Shown here piece after piece: positions 25,418-34,791 of a DNA stretch of 64,000 nt. Within the stretch, counting starts at the first letter, position 1; each line of letters starts with the position of its first letter. A model generated the notes under the pieces. The model was not told where the DNA came from, did not search any database, and worked only from the letters and a program-made list of their open reading frames with translations. The stretch comes from Spongiibacter nanhainus. GTDB taxonomy: Bacteria; Pseudomonadota; Gammaproteobacteria; Pseudomonadales; Spongiibacteraceae. The stretch spans positions 3,718,001 through 3,782,000 of the forward strand of contig NZ_CP066167.1 in the NCBI RefSeq assembly GCF_016132545.1, in the 5' to 3' direction. Position numbers and translations under genes: made by a program.

Positions 25418-27414
25418 CAGTCCAGCGTATCCTCGACGGCTTCGACTACCGCTTCAGCAGTGATGCCAAAGTGTTCGTAGAGCGCGCCGCCCGGTGCTGA
25501 TTCACCAAAGCTGGTCATGCCCACAACCCGGCCGTCCAGGCCAACGTATTTGTACCAATAGTCGGCGTGAGCGGCTTCCACCACAACACGGGCCGGGACA
25601 TTGCTGGGCAATACCGACTCTTTATAGTAGCCGTCCTGAGCGTCGAAGACGTCGGTACAGGGCATGGAGACAACACGCACCTTGTGCCCTTTGGCAGCCA
25701 GGGTTTCCTGAGCCGCCATGGCCAACTTCACCTCGGAGCCGGTGGCGATAATGATGGCTTCCGGCTCGCCGTCGCTGTCGCTGAGCACGTAGCCACCCTT
25801 GGCAATCGCGGCGACCTGCGCGGTGGCGCGGTGCTGGTGGGGCAGGCCCTGACGGGAGAAGATCAACGCACTGGGGCCGTCGGCGCGCTCGATGGCCGCT
25901 TTCCAGGCCACCGCGGTTTCCGCCATATCACAGGGACGCCACACCGACATATTGGGGGTGCTGCGCAGCGCGGTAAGTTGCTCCACCGGCTGGTGGGTGG
26001 GACCGTCTTCACCCAGACCAATCGAGTCGTGGGTGTAGACAAAAATGCTGCGCTGCTTCATCAGCGCCGCCATCCGCACCGCGTTGCGGGCGTATTCCAT
26101 AAATACCAGGAAGGTGGCGCCGTAGTTGATAAAGCCGCCGTGCAGCGCGATGCCATTCATCATCGCCGACATACCAAACTCCCGCACGCCGTAGTGCAGG
26201 TAATTACCGCTGGCGTCTTCGGCAGTGATCGGCTTGGCGCCGCTCCACAGGGTCAGGTTAGAGCCGGCCAAGTCGGCGGAGCCGCCCAGCAGCTCGGGCA
26301 ACAAGGCGCCGTAGGCTTCGATACAGGCCTGGGACGCTTTGCGGGATGCCAGCTCTTTGAGCTCGTCCTGGCACTGGTAAATGTAGGCCTCGGCCTGCTC
26401 GGCAAAATCCTCCGGCAAGGTACCGGCGGTGCGGCGCTCAAACTCGGCCGCCAACTCCGGGTACTGCTCGCGGTAAGCGGCAAACTGTTGATTCCAGGCA
26501 GATTCCGCGGCGTCACCCGAGTCTTTGGCGCTCCACTGCTGGTAGATATCCTCGGGGATTTCAAAGGGGCCGTGATTCCAGCCCAGCGCTTCCCGCGCGA
26601 GGGTAATCTCGTCGCCACCCAGCGGCGCACCGTGGCACTCTTCCTTGCCCTGCTTGTTGGGGGAGCCCTTTCCGATAATGGTCTTGCAGCAAATCAGTGT
26701 CGGCTTGCCGGTCTCGCTGCGGGCAGCTTCGATGGCCGCGGCCACCGCTGCACTGTCGTGACCGTCGACGCCGGGGACAACGTGCCAGCCGTAGGACTCA
26801 AAGCGGCGGGGGGTATCGTCGGTAAACCAGCCCTCGACTTCACCATCGATGGAAATACCGTTGTCATCGTAGAAGGCGACCAGTTTACCCAGCCCCAAAG
26901 TGCCGGCCAGCGAGCAAACCTCATGGGAAATACCCTCCATCAGGCAGCCATCTCCCAGGAATACGTAGGTATAGTGGTCAACCACGTCAAAACCGTCGCG
27001 ATTGAACTGGGCTGCCAAGGTCTTCTCAGCCACGGCCATACCCACGGCGTTGGCCAAACCCTGCCCCAATGGGCCGGTGGTGGTCTCTACCCCGGGGGTG
27101 TAGCCGTACTCGGGGTGGCCAGGGGTTTTACTGTGCAGCTGACGGAAGTTCTTCAGCTCATCGATGGGCAGATCGTAGCCAGTGAGATGCAGCAGCGAGT
27201 AGATCAGCATGGAGCCGTGACCGTTAGACAGCACAAAGCGGTCGCGATTGGCCCACTGGGGGTTGCTGGGGTTGTGCTGCAGGTAGTCCCGCCAAAGCAC
27301 CTCGGCAATATCCGCCATCCCCATTGGGGCGCCGGGGTGACCCGAGTTGGCTTGTTGAACGGCATCCATACTCAACGCCCGTATGGCGTTGGCGAGGTCA
27401 CTGCGAGAGGGCAT
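25417..27414 (-). CDS. tkt: Transketolase
   Basis: A 665-residue thiamine-diphosphate enzyme of the pentose phosphate pathway, moving two-carbon units between sugar phosphates. Visible features include [32 protein letters not shown], the TPP-binding [40 protein letters not shown], and the C-terminal transketolase domain with [27 protein letters not shown] lies before ATG 27414. It leads the operon tkt-epd-pgk-fba; erythrose 4-phosphate made here is the substrate of the next enzyme. Confidence 0.97.
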   Translation of the reverse strand: MPSRSDLANAIRALSMDAVQQANSGHPGAPMGMADIAEVLWRDYLQHNPSNPQWANRDRFVLSNGHGSMLIYSLLHLTGYDLPIDELKNFRQLHSKTPGHPEYGYTPGVETTTGPLGQGLANAVGMAVAEKTLAAQFNRDGFDVVDHYTYVFLGDGCLMEGISHEVCSLAGTLGLGKLVAFYDDNGISIDGEVEGWFTDDTPRRFESYGWHVVPGVDGHDSAAVAAAIEAARSETGKPTLICCKTIIGKGSPNKQGKEECHGAPLGGDEITLAREALGWNHGPFEIPEDIYQQWSAKDSGDAAESAWNQQFAAYREQYPELAAEFERRTAGTLPEDFAEQAEAYIYQCQDELKELASRKASQACIEAYGALLPELLGGSADLAGSNLTLWSGAKPITAEDASGNYLHYGVREFGMSAMMNGIALHGGFINYGATFLVFMEYARNAVRMAALMKQRSIFVYTHDSIGLGEDGPTHQPVEQLTALRSTPNMSVWRPCDMAETAVAWKAAIERADGPSALIFSRQGLPHQHRATAQVAAIAKGGYVLSDSDGEPEAIIIATGSEVKLAMAAQETLAAKGHKVRVVSMPCTDVFDAQDGYYKESVLPSNVPARVVVEAAHADYWYKYVGLDGRVVGMTSFGESAPGGALYEHFGITAEAVVEAVEDTLD

Positions 27415-27655
27415 GGTGTGCTCCTGAAAACTGGCTACTGCGAAGAGGGGCGGTATTTTCCCTTACCCGGCGCGGAACAGCAAACCTTGAGGGCCCGAAA
27501 CTACCGTAAATATTGGGCTCCAGCGCACAATTGGGGCGAATGACGGCCATCCGGCGGTAAATTTGCCCTTATACGGAAAACCGCCTTGCAGGACGGCGGA
27601 GAGCCGGCGAGAATAAATCGCCTACCTATTTTGACCTCCGGATGGACCCTACGGC

Positions 27656-28093
27656 ATGTTCAACAACATTCTTTTTGTCTGTATTGGCAATATCTGCCGC
27701 AGTCCCAGCGCGGAATACCTGCTCAAGCACAAAACCGCTCACCGCCCGGGGCTAACCATCCACTCCGCCGGGCTCGGCGCATTGGTGGGCCAAGGGATCG
27801 ACGCCACTGCCGGTGAGCTGCTAACTGCCAATGGCATCGACGCCAGCGAGCATGTAGCCCGCAAGCTAACCCGCGACATGCTGGTGAATGCCGACCTGAT
27901 TCTCACCATGGAGCCCAGGCATATCAAAGGCATCAACGACCTGGCACCCCAAGTCAGTGGCAAAACCTTCCTGTTGGGCAAGTGGTCCAACAATCAGGAC
28001 GTGCCCGACCCCTATCGCAAGAGCCGGGAAGCCTTTGAGCACGTGTATCAATTGCTCGATCAATATACTGATGACTGGTTGAAGTATCTCTAG
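27656..28093 (+). CDS. Low-molecular-weight protein tyrosine phosphatase
   Basis: A 145-residue phosphatase. The P-loop CIGNICRS (Cys9, Arg15; C-x5-R) is at the N-terminus and the general acid Asp is in the DVPDPYRKS loop near residue 118. The length and sequence resemble Wzb/Etp, which dephosphorylate the tyrosine kinase Wzc in capsule export. No wza or wzc partner is nearby, so the substrate is open. It is divergent from tkt and convergent with the SDR gene. Confidence 0.9.
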   Translation: MFNNILFVCIGNICRSPSAEYLLKHKTAHRPGLTIHSAGLGALVGQGIDATAGELLTANGIDASEHVARKLTRDMLVNADLILTMEPRHIKGINDLAPQVSGKTFLLGKWSNNQDVPDPYRKSREAFEHVYQLLDQYTDDWLKYL

Positions 28094-28120
28094 CGACCAC
28101 CAGTAGCGATACCAGCGAGC

Positions 28121-28903
28121 CTAGAGGCAGCCCGACCAGCCGCCGTCGACAGGTAACACTGCTCCGGTGACGTATTTGCCCGCGGCCGAGCACAACAACA
28201 GAACAGCCCCTTCGATGTCACCTTGCTCCCCCATTCGACGCAGCGGTATCTCACCCACCACTTTGTCCATTACCTCGGGCCCGGTCTGCTCCATCATTTT
28301 GGTCAGAAACGCCCCCGGCACAATCGCGTTAACGTTAATGTGCTCGGCGGCAAGGTGACGGGCCAAGTGACGGGTCAGATGATGCAGCCCCGCCTTGCTG
28401 GCGCTGTAGGAGTAATTGCCCAGTAGGGGCGCGTGCAGCCCCTCCGACGAGCCAACATTGACGATTCTGGCCGGCATGCCGGCATCACCCGCCTTTTTAA
28501 TCAGCGGCAATAATGCTTGAACAAGAAAAAAAGGTGCCTTGAGATTAAGATCCATCACCCGGTCCCAACCTTTTTCCGGGAATTCCCCCAGCGCGTTGCC
28601 CCAGGTGGTGCCGGCATTGTTTACCAAGATATCGAGCTTTTGTTCCCGCCCCTGTAGCTCCGAAGCAAACTGTTCAATTTGACGCAAATCAGCCAAATCA
28701 TAAGGAAGGGAAACACAACGCCCCTGATAATCTCTGCCATTCATCTCATCGGCAAAACGATCACAATCCGCAGATTTTCTCGAGGTAACATATACCGTCG
28801 CACCCACCGACAGCAGAGCTTGAGACATCCACGCACCCAGGCCTTTGGCGCCACCGGTGACAACAGCGACCCTGCCCTGTAAACCAAACATTTCATTAAG
28901 CAT
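28121..28903 (-). CDS. SDR family oxidoreductase
   Basis: A 260-residue short-chain dehydrogenase. The NAD(P)-binding TGGAKGLG is near residue 16, NNAGTTWG near 93, and the catalytic YSASK near 163, preceded by the serine in IVNVGSSEG. The C-terminal PVDGGWSG is typical of classical SDRs. It resembles RhlG-like 3-oxoacyl reductases, but the substrate is unknown. Its start lies about 25 bp from the left flank of the IS5 element, so the original promoter may have been separated from it. Confidence 0.9.
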   Translation of the reverse strand: MLNEMFGLQGRVAVVTGGAKGLGAWMSQALLSVGATVYVTSRKSADCDRFADEMNGRDYQGRCVSLPYDLADLRQIEQFASELQGREQKLDILVNNAGTTWGNALGEFPEKGWDRVMDLNLKAPFFLVQALLPLIKKAGDAGMPARIVNVGSSEGLHAPLLGNYSYSASKAGLHHLTRHLARHLAAEHINVNAIVPGAFLTKMMEQTGPEVMDKVVGEIPLRRMGEQGDIEGAVLLLCSAAGKYVTGAVLPVDGGWSGCL

Positions 28904-28927
28904 TTCATCTCCTTTTTCGTTATTGAT

Positions 28928-28931
28928 TTAG
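28928..28931. repeat. Left TTAG target duplication of IS5 element
   Basis: TTAG, repeated at 30097-30100. It fits the YTAR target preference of IS5-group elements. Confidence 0.8.
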
Positions 28932-30096
28932 GGCATCTCTGATTTATTCACGATTTTTGCAATAATGCACAAATCCTCGTTATCACCGGAACGATATTCC
29001 CGATGAAGCAAAACTCTCTGACAGATGGCTTCGAGAAATTCCGCAAAAGGACGCGGAAGGAGCGCTTTCTCGATGATATGGAAAGCATTATTCCCTGGGC
29101 GGAACTTTGCGAAGCCATCGGTCCCTACTATCCGAATCCTCAGGGTGCTGGCCGACGTCCCATCGGGATTGAGCGGATGCTGCGAATTCATTTCCTCCAG
29201 CACTGGTTCAACCTGTCCGATCCGGCGGCCGAGGAAGCCTTGTATGATTCCCGCGCCATGCGCAACTTCGTCGGTATTGATCTCGGCGAGGAGCCTGTTC
29301 CCGACGAAACCACGATCTGCAAGTTTCGCCATTTGATGGAAAAACACAATCTCGGCGGTCACCTGTTTCATCTGGTCAATGAGTATCTCAATGAGAACGG
29401 GATAAAAATTACCCGCGGCACCATTGTCGATGCCTCGATCATTAATGCGCCCAGTTCCACCAAGAACAAGGAAGGAAAGCGCGATCCGGATATGCACCAA
29501 ACGAAGAAAGGGAATCAGTGGTATTTCGGGATGAAGGCGCATATCGGTGTCGATAGCAAAACCCGGTTGATTCATTCTGTGGTGGCGACTCCCGCCAATG
29601 TTCACGATTCGGTCGTGATTGGTGATTTGCTGCACGGAGAGGAAACGCGGGTATGGGGTGATTCGGCCTATACCGGGAAACGAGATGTTATTACCGATCA
29701 CGCGCCGGCCGCCAGGGATTTCACAAACCGAAAAGGCAGCCGGTATCGCAAACTGACCGATGAAGACCGAGCAAAGAACCGGACGAAATCCAGGGTTCGC
29801 GCCCGGGTCGAACATGCGTTCGGCGTCATGAAGCGGCAATTTGGCTTCACCAAAGTGCGATACAAAGGGCTGGAGAAAAACGCCCATCATCTTTTTGTAT
29901 CATGTGCATTGGTGAATCTGGTCATGGCTAAGAAGTCATTATTGAAACTGCAGCAGGCGTGACAGGATAGTTGCGCCTGAATTTGGGAATGCTGGCTAGA
30001 AACCGGCGAAGAAACGCCGTTTTCTGCCAAAAATAAGACAATATCTGACCTGATGTGTAATGGCATCGTGTTGTGCATCAATTATTCAGATGTTCC
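28932..30096 (+). mobile_element. IS5-family insertion sequence, about 1165 bp
   Basis: The ends are marked by imperfect inverted repeats (GGCATCTCTGATTTATTCAC on the left, GGAACATCTGAATAATTGAT on the right, reversed) and by TTAG target duplications. One intact transposase gene fills most of it. The element sits between the SDR gene and the AraC gene. Confidence 0.85.
29003..29962 (+). CDS. IS5 family transposase
   Basis: A 319-residue DDE transposase. The N-terminal DUF772-type region carries RRPIGIERMLRIHFLQHWFNLSDPAAEEALYDS. The catalytic residues are likely the Asp of GTIVDASIINAP, the Asp of RVWGDSAYTG, and the Glu of RVRARVEHAFGVMKRQFGF. The frame is intact and full length for the IS5 subgroup. 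The basic C-terminus ends with MAKKSLLKLQQA. No internal frameshift signal is needed. Confidence 0.95.
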   Translation: MKQNSLTDGFEKFRKRTRKERFLDDMESIIPWAELCEAIGPYYPNPQGAGRRPIGIERMLRIHFLQHWFNLSDPAAEEALYDSRAMRNFVGIDLGEEPVPDETTICKFRHLMEKHNLGGHLFHLVNEYLNENGIKITRGTIVDASIINAPSSTKNKEGKRDPDMHQTKKGNQWYFGMKAHIGVDSKTRLIHSVVATPANVHDSVVIGDLLHGEETRVWGDSAYTGKRDVITDHAPAARDFTNRKGSRYRKLTDEDRAKNRTKSRVRARVEHAFGVMKRQFGFTKVRYKGLEKNAHHLFVSCALVNLVMAKKSLLKLQQA

Positions 30097-30100
30097 TTAG
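30097..30100. repeat. Right TTAG target duplication of IS5 element
   Basis: TTAG, identical to 28928-28931. Confidence 0.8.
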
Positions 30101-30149
30101 CTTAAAATGTGATATGTTTTTTTAAATAAAATAATAAATAGGTGACGTC

Positions 30150-31124
30150 GTGTTTAATTCATGGTCTACCCAGGGAATTACTCAAAAAGAGAAATACCCG
30201 CTTATAAACGATGCGATCAATTCTGCCATCTGCCCTTGCCAAGTCAGCTCAGACATTCCCGGCGATCGCTTCAATGCCCAACTTGAGCGCGCGGTGTTTG
30301 GCGAGTCGTCGGTAATACGCTACTCCAGTCTCGGTGCGCAAAAAGCGATTCGTGGGCGGCAACACTTAAACAGCGAAGAGTCTGACTCGATCTTGCTGTA
30401 CCTGCCGATTACCGCGAAATTCACCATTCAACAAGACAAGGTCACCACCCAGGTCGACCCGGGCTCCGTTGCCCTTGTCCCGCTCTGTAAACCACTGATC
30501 GGGGTGTTTACCTCCAGCATCGAGATCGCTCAAACCGCAGTTCATATCAGAGTGCCAAGCGCCCCTTTGCGCGAGCTTCAACCACAAGTGGATCGTTTGT
30601 TTAATCAACGTCTCTCACTGAGTACCGGCAGCGGCAGAGTGTTCCAGTCTCTGGTTATGTCACTGATTGATGAAGCGGCGTATATCGAAGACAGCTGCAA
30701 GACAAATATGAGCAGCTTAATCATCGAGAGTATTGGTGCCATGTGTGGTGCAGAGATAGATCGCCGACAACAGGTCTCCAGCAAGGTCTTACCTAACCAC
30801 ACAGCCCAGCCTTATATTCTCGAGTTCATCAAAGCGCACTTAGGCAACCCCGATCTATCTCTGGACATGATCGCCAACCACTTTTCGTCTTCGCGGCGCT
30901 TTATCCACCGAGCGTTTGAGAATACCGGCTGGACAGTGTGGAGCTATATCAGAGAGCAACGTCTTTTAAATTGTCGTCGAGAACTTCAAAACCGCGAGCT
31001 AGACCATCTTTCAATTTCTCAAATTTGCTTTAGCTGGGGCTTCAAAGATGTGGCTCACTTCTCCCGGGTCTACAAAACTCGTTTTGGTCACGCGCCCACA
31101 AAGGAGCGCGCTTGCCAGGCATAA
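30150..31124 (+). CDS. AraC family transcriptional regulator
   Basis: A 324-residue regulator starting with GTG 30150 after AGGTGA. Residues ~40-200 form an AraC-binding-like sensor domain (SDSILLYLPITAKFTIQQ, DPGSVALVPLCKP). The C-terminal ~100 residues hold two helix-turn-helix motifs (LSLDMIANHFSSSRRFIHRAFENTGWTVWSYIREQRL and LSISQICFSWGFKDVAHFSRVYKTRFGHAPTK). This layout is shared with regulators of aromatic and terpenoid catabolism. It converges with the six-gene catabolic operon at 31140-38612 and is the obvious candidate activator. The target promoter would be near 38613-38750. The inducer is unknown. Confidence 0.9.
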   Translation: MFNSWSTQGITQKEKYPLINDAINSAICPCQVSSDIPGDRFNAQLERAVFGESSVIRYSSLGAQKAIRGRQHLNSEESDSILLYLPITAKFTIQQDKVTTQVDPGSVALVPLCKPLIGVFTSSIEIAQTAVHIRVPSAPLRELQPQVDRLFNQRLSLSTGSGRVFQSLVMSLIDEAAYIEDSCKTNMSSLIIESIGAMCGAEIDRRQQVSSKVLPNHTAQPYILEFIKAHLGNPDLSLDMIANHFSSSRRFIHRAFENTGWTVWSYIREQRLLNCRRELQNRELDHLSISQICFSWGFKDVAHFSRVYKTRFGHAPTKERACQA

Positions 31125-31139
31125 CACCGAGCAAATAGA

Positions 31140-31376
31140 TTAATCCGGCTCAATGATTCCGATCAGCTGACCCGCTGCCAGCACCTCACCTTCGCCGACT
31201 TTGTGTACAAGCGTGCCACTACTGCTTGCCTCCATTTCCATTTGCGCCTTCTCAACGCCAATATCGGCGATCACATCGCCGGCACGCACCGGCTGACCAT
31301 CGTCGACATGCCAGGCCGTTAACACACCCTCTTGCTCACCCGACCACCAATCCAGGGGGATTCTCAATTCGATCAT
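31140..31376 (-). CDS. Free-standing lipoyl-domain protein
   Basis: A 78-residue protein that is a single biotinyl/lipoyl domain and nothing else. MIELRIPLDWWSGEQEGVLTAWHVDDGQPVRAGDVIADIGVEKAQMEMEASSSG has the hallmark exposed Lys in DIGVEKAQ, and VGEGEVLAAGQLIGIIE completes the fold. In usual 2-oxoacid dehydrogenases this domain is joined to the E2 acyltransferase; here no peripheral-subunit-binding or catalytic domain follows. Its ATG overlaps the E1 beta stop (TAATG), so the two are translationally coupled. It probably acts as a mobile carrier for the acyl group produced by the E1 pair. Confidence 0.9.
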   Translation of the reverse strand: MIELRIPLDWWSGEQEGVLTAWHVDDGQPVRAGDVIADIGVEKAQMEMEASSSGTLVHKVGEGEVLAAGQLIGIIEPD

Positions 31377-32401
31377 TACGCGGCCTCCAGCATGGCGATG
31401 GCAGTGCCTACAATTTTCTCGGCACTTGGCCTGGCAAACTGCTCCATGGGTCTTGCAAACGGAATCGGAATATCTGGAAAGCAAATCCGCCGTGGCGACG
31501 ACCGCAATGCCGACAAATTCGACTCCGAGATACGCGCCAACACTTCTCCAGCCACACCGCAGTTCTTGTAGTCTTCGTCCACCACAATAAGCCGCCCGGT
31601 TTTCTCCAGAGAGGCCATGATGGTTTCCATATCCAGCGGCACCAAACTCCTTAGATCAATCACCTCCGCGCTTATGCCACTGTCACTCAAGCTCTCCGCA
31701 GCCTGCAAGGCATAGTGCAAGGTCACTCCCCAACCCACCAGGGTGATATCTGTTCCTTCGCGCTTTACCTGGGCTTTACCGATCGGTACGGTAAAGCGCT
31801 CATTGGGTACCGGTATAGAAGCCATTTTGACTGAGCCATACCAGCCCAGGCCCACCAACATTTTGTGAAACATGTATATGACCGGGTTGGGATCTTCAAT
31901 GGCGGCATGCATCAAGCCCCTGGCATCGTAGGCATTACTTGGCGCCACAACCTTCATTCCCGGCATATGACAAAATGTGGCATACAAGCTTTGTGAGTGC
32001 TGGGAGCCATCGCAATAGCCACCGCCGACACTGGTCATCAAGACCAATGGCACGGCTTGCCCACCGCCGCTGTGATAGGCATTCTTGGCTGCCATGTTGT
32101 AAAGCGGGTCCAAACACACGCCGATGAAGTCGTTAAACATCAACTCGACGACCGGTTTCATGCCACTCATTGCGGCACCTACGGCCGCTGACACGAACCC
32201 GGATTCCGAGATCGGGGTATCCCTCACTCGCTCCTCGCCAAACTGCTGATGAAGACCAGCCGTAGTCTGAAAAATCGACCCCAGCGCTCCGACATCCTCA
32301 CCCATAACGAAGACGTTTTCGTCGTTTTCCATTTCCCATTTGAGCGCCTCACTGACTGCCTTGTGAAAAGGCACCCGAGGGCCTTGAACTTGTCCCGACA
32401 T
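31376..32401 (-). CDS. 2-oxoacid dehydrogenase E1 component, beta subunit
   Basis: A 341-residue transketolase-like pyrimidine-binding subunit of the pyruvate/acetoin/branched-chain dehydrogenase family. It contains NVFVMGEDVGALGSIFQTTAGL, RVRDTPISESGFVSAAVGAAMSGMKPVVELMFNDF, SVGGGYCDGSQHSQSLYA and the C-terminal VIDLRSLVPLDMETI and RLIVVDEDYKNCGVAGE. It pairs with the E1 alpha gene 13 bp upstream to form a thiamine-diphosphate heterotetramer. The acceptor is probably the free lipoyl protein encoded next. The substrate 2-oxo acid or acyloin is not known. Confidence 0.92.
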   Translation of the reverse strand: MSGQVQGPRVPFHKAVSEALKWEMENDENVFVMGEDVGALGSIFQTTAGLHQQFGEERVRDTPISESGFVSAAVGAAMSGMKPVVELMFNDFIGVCLDPLYNMAAKNAYHSGGGQAVPLVLMTSVGGGYCDGSQHSQSLYATFCHMPGMKVVAPSNAYDARGLMHAAIEDPNPVIYMFHKMLVGLGWYGSVKMASIPVPNERFTVPIGKAQVKREGTDITLVGWGVTLHYALQAAESLSDSGISAEVIDLRSLVPLDMETIMASLEKTGRLIVVDEDYKNCGVAGEVLARISESNLSALRSSPRRICFPDIPIPFARPMEQFARPSAEKIVGTAIAMLEAA

Positions 32402-32414
32402 ACAACCCCCAAAT

Positions 32415-33410
32415 TTATGCTTCTACAAAAACGTGTCTGAGCGCATCGCTCGGCTTAGCGTCCGCCTGCTCCCGGGCATAACGCTCAACAGCGTCCACTT
32501 GCTCTTTGCAGGTTGCCAGTATCGATTCCAGATAATCCGCGGAGAACGTTCCCTCATCGACCAAGCGACGCGCCATAACGTTGATGGGATCGATATCCTC
32601 CCGGTCTCGTTTCTGGTCCTCCGGAACATAGGCCTCGCCATCGCCAACAAAGTGCCCCTCCAGCCGATATGTCTCAATCTCCAGAATTGTCGGGCCCAAG
32701 CCTTTGCGTGCTCGCTCAACGGCACGGCCGGCGGCCTCGAATACCGCCCAGACATCATTCCCGCTGACATATTCGCCATAGCATCCGTATGCAATGGCCC
32801 GATCCGAATTTTTGGATACCGACGTAGACTTGTCCTTGGCGACCGATACCCCCCAGCGATTGTCTTCAATCACGCAAATTAACGGCAATTTCCACAGTGC
32901 CGCCAAGTTCATCGCCTCATGAAAAACACCCTGGTTTGCGCCGCCCTCGCCGATACAGCCCACTGCAACGTCGCTGGTGCCCTTCATCTTTGACGCCAGA
33001 GCGTGGCCACCCGCAATACCCAGTGCCTGGCCAACAATGCCCGTAGAGGTAAACCGAACCTTCGGATCGGAGAGGTGCATATGACCTCCGCGCCCTCCCC
33101 CCAGCCCGGATTCCTTGCCAAGGATTTCCGCTGTCATCGCCGCCAAATCCACATTTTTGGCAATGGCCTGATGATGGGAGCGGTGGGAGGCCACCATCCA
33201 ATCGGCCGCGGATAAATGCACCGCCACGCCAACGGCGCAGGGTTCCTGCCCGGATGAAATATGCATTTCGCCTGGCAAAGGCCCGGCCGACATATCAAAG
33301 ACTGGAACCTTGCCCTCTAAGTAAACGCGCTTCATCATTTCCTCGTATTCGCGCGCCAACACCATCTTGCTATACATCCACTCGAGCTGATCTTTACTTG
33401 GACTTTCCAT
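32415..33410 (-). CDS. 2-oxoacid dehydrogenase E1 component, alpha subunit
   Basis: A 331-residue TPP-binding subunit. The TPP/magnesium motif is GCIGEGGANQGVFHEAMNLAALWKLPLICVIEDNRWGVSV, a close variant of the GDG...NN pattern with Glu and Asp-Asn-Arg substitutions. ASHRSHHQAIAK and GGRGGHMHLSDP fit AcoA/PdhA-type subunits. Its start codon lies 4 bp after the Rieske gene, with AGGGG before the ATG, so it belongs to the same transcript. The closest named families are acetoin dehydrogenase and branched-chain 2-oxoacid dehydrogenase; the real substrate is unknown. Confidence 0.92.
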   Translation of the reverse strand: MESPSKDQLEWMYSKMVLAREYEEMMKRVYLEGKVPVFDMSAGPLPGEMHISSGQEPCAVGVAVHLSAADWMVASHRSHHQAIAKNVDLAAMTAEILGKESGLGGGRGGHMHLSDPKVRFTSTGIVGQALGIAGGHALASKMKGTSDVAVGCIGEGGANQGVFHEAMNLAALWKLPLICVIEDNRWGVSVAKDKSTSVSKNSDRAIAYGCYGEYVSGNDVWAVFEAAGRAVERARKGLGPTILEIETYRLEGHFVGDGEAYVPEDQKRDREDIDPINVMARRLVDEGTFSADYLESILATCKEQVDAVERYAREQADAKPSDALRHVFVEA

Positions 33411-33414
33411 ACCC

Positions 33415-34782
33415 CTATTTACCCCGCATATATCGATCGTATTCTTCGTAAAAGGCCTGCATACGCATCTCCTGATGGGAAAGCCGCTGCCCCTTGAAGC
33501 CCCTGGACTTCATTCCTTTTTGAACGCGCGGGACAAACTCAGCATCCTGATCCAGAACCTGACTTAAACTCGCCTCACCGTGTTTAAGCTTGATCCGCGG
33601 GGGCCGGGGAACCTCGCCGGATAAATCGATGTCCGGCGCACCCATATACCTGGGCATCCGATAGTTGGGATCGTCAACCCGGTGAGCCAGCACGGATACG
33701 TGGTAGTAACATTTTTCAGGATCACTTTCGTTGGGGAAGAAGCGCATCACCAAAACCCCTTCGGCGTGGGCGTTGAAGGTCATATTGGGGAACACAAAAT
33801 AGTTCCAGTCATCGGTGAGCTGACTATCGGAGTATCCCGAAAAATCAAGGCCCACTTCCTTTGCCCACTCCCGCTTTCGCTGTTGAAGTGCGGGGCGAAT
33901 CAGCCCAGCCTTACCCTCATAGGATTCTGGTGACAATCCCACTTCGCTAAGCATGGCCCGCAACTCATCGTTCAATGCATGCTGATCTTTTAGGCGTTTG
34001 CTTTTTACCGGCACAGGCAAAATCATTCTGGAGTGGCCGTTATCAAAAAAATCATGCTGTAAGTGATAGTCTTCGATCCAGCCCAGCCCTTCAGGGTGTC
34101 GACGATGAATATGGTAGCCTTCCATAAACGCATCCAAGGCCGTCTTCCAGTTCACATTCCACTCGACACACACATCACTGATCAGCACCATATCTTCCAT
34201 GCGATAAGCAGAGAGTTGTTCAGGGAGAGGAGTAAGGTAGGAATGCAACGGCGGAGGATTAGGATCCAGCGAAATAAAGATAAATCCTGACCACATATCC
34301 AGCGCAACAGGCTGCAAACCCGGCCTGTCGCAAATCATCTCGCTGGCGAAGGTCTCCTCATCGGCGATGCGGTGGAGCTCGCCAGTATTCATCCAGGTCC
34401 AGCTGTGAAAACCGCAGACAAATTTGCTGGCATTGCCTGCATCATCCACCACCAGTTGAGCACCTCGGTGCTGGCACACATTGTAAAATGCCCGGATCAC
34501 ACCATCGGTACTTTTGACGACTATGATGCTCTCGTAGCCGATATCAAATTTAAACCAGTCGCCCACGTCCTGGACATCGGACTCCCGGCCAGCGCACAGC
34601 CAGGTTTTGGCAAAGATCTTTTCGTCTTCCTGGGTGGCTATGTCTTTCGACCAGTATTTATCCATCCCGACAAGCATTTTTGGTACTGGCGCGGCCCGCT
34701 CACCTTTTTTGGTTGGGTCAACGGCCTGGGCGTCTGTGTCAATAATCGTCGCCGGGCCCTTGGCCAAATAGCTTTTCGACAT
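33415..34782 (-). CDS. Rieske non-heme iron oxygenase, alpha subunit
   Basis: A 455-residue ring-hydroxylating-type oxygenase. The Rieske 2Fe-2S ligands are Cys103, His105, Cys123 and His126 (CQH...CGFH, C-x-H-x17-C-x2-H). The catalytic iron motif is EGYHIHRRH, with His224 and His229. Glu221 sits at the position that bridges the two metal centres and is Asp in naphthalene dioxygenase but Glu in carnitine oxygenase CntA. The catalytic domain extends to about residue 380 and there is a longer C-terminal tail. No small subunit, ferredoxin or reductase is encoded nearby, so it probably works as a homotrimer with a shared reductase. AGGAG precedes ATG 34782. The substrate is unknown. Confidence 0.92.
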   Translation of the reverse strand: MSKSYLAKGPATIIDTDAQAVDPTKKGERAAPVPKMLVGMDKYWSKDIATQEDEKIFAKTWLCAGRESDVQDVGDWFKFDIGYESIIVVKSTDGVIRAFYNVCQHRGAQLVVDDAGNASKFVCGFHSWTWMNTGELHRIADEETFASEMICDRPGLQPVALDMWSGFIFISLDPNPPPLHSYLTPLPEQLSAYRMEDMVLISDVCVEWNVNWKTALDAFMEGYHIHRRHPEGLGWIEDYHLQHDFFDNGHSRMILPVPVKSKRLKDQHALNDELRAMLSEVGLSPESYEGKAGLIRPALQQRKREWAKEVGLDFSGYSDSQLTDDWNYFVFPNMTFNAHAEGVLVMRFFPNESDPEKCYYHVSVLAHRVDDPNYRMPRYMGAPDIDLSGEVPRPPRIKLKHGEASLSQVLDQDAEFVPRVQKGMKSRGFKGQRLSHQEMRMQAFYEEYDRYMRGK

Positions 34783-34791
34783 ACCTAACTC

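Noticed and set aside
25567-27543. 658-residue plus-strand open frame
   Set aside because: It is the mirror of transketolase in a GC-rich gene; transketolase is strongly conserved and the opposite frame looks like no protein.
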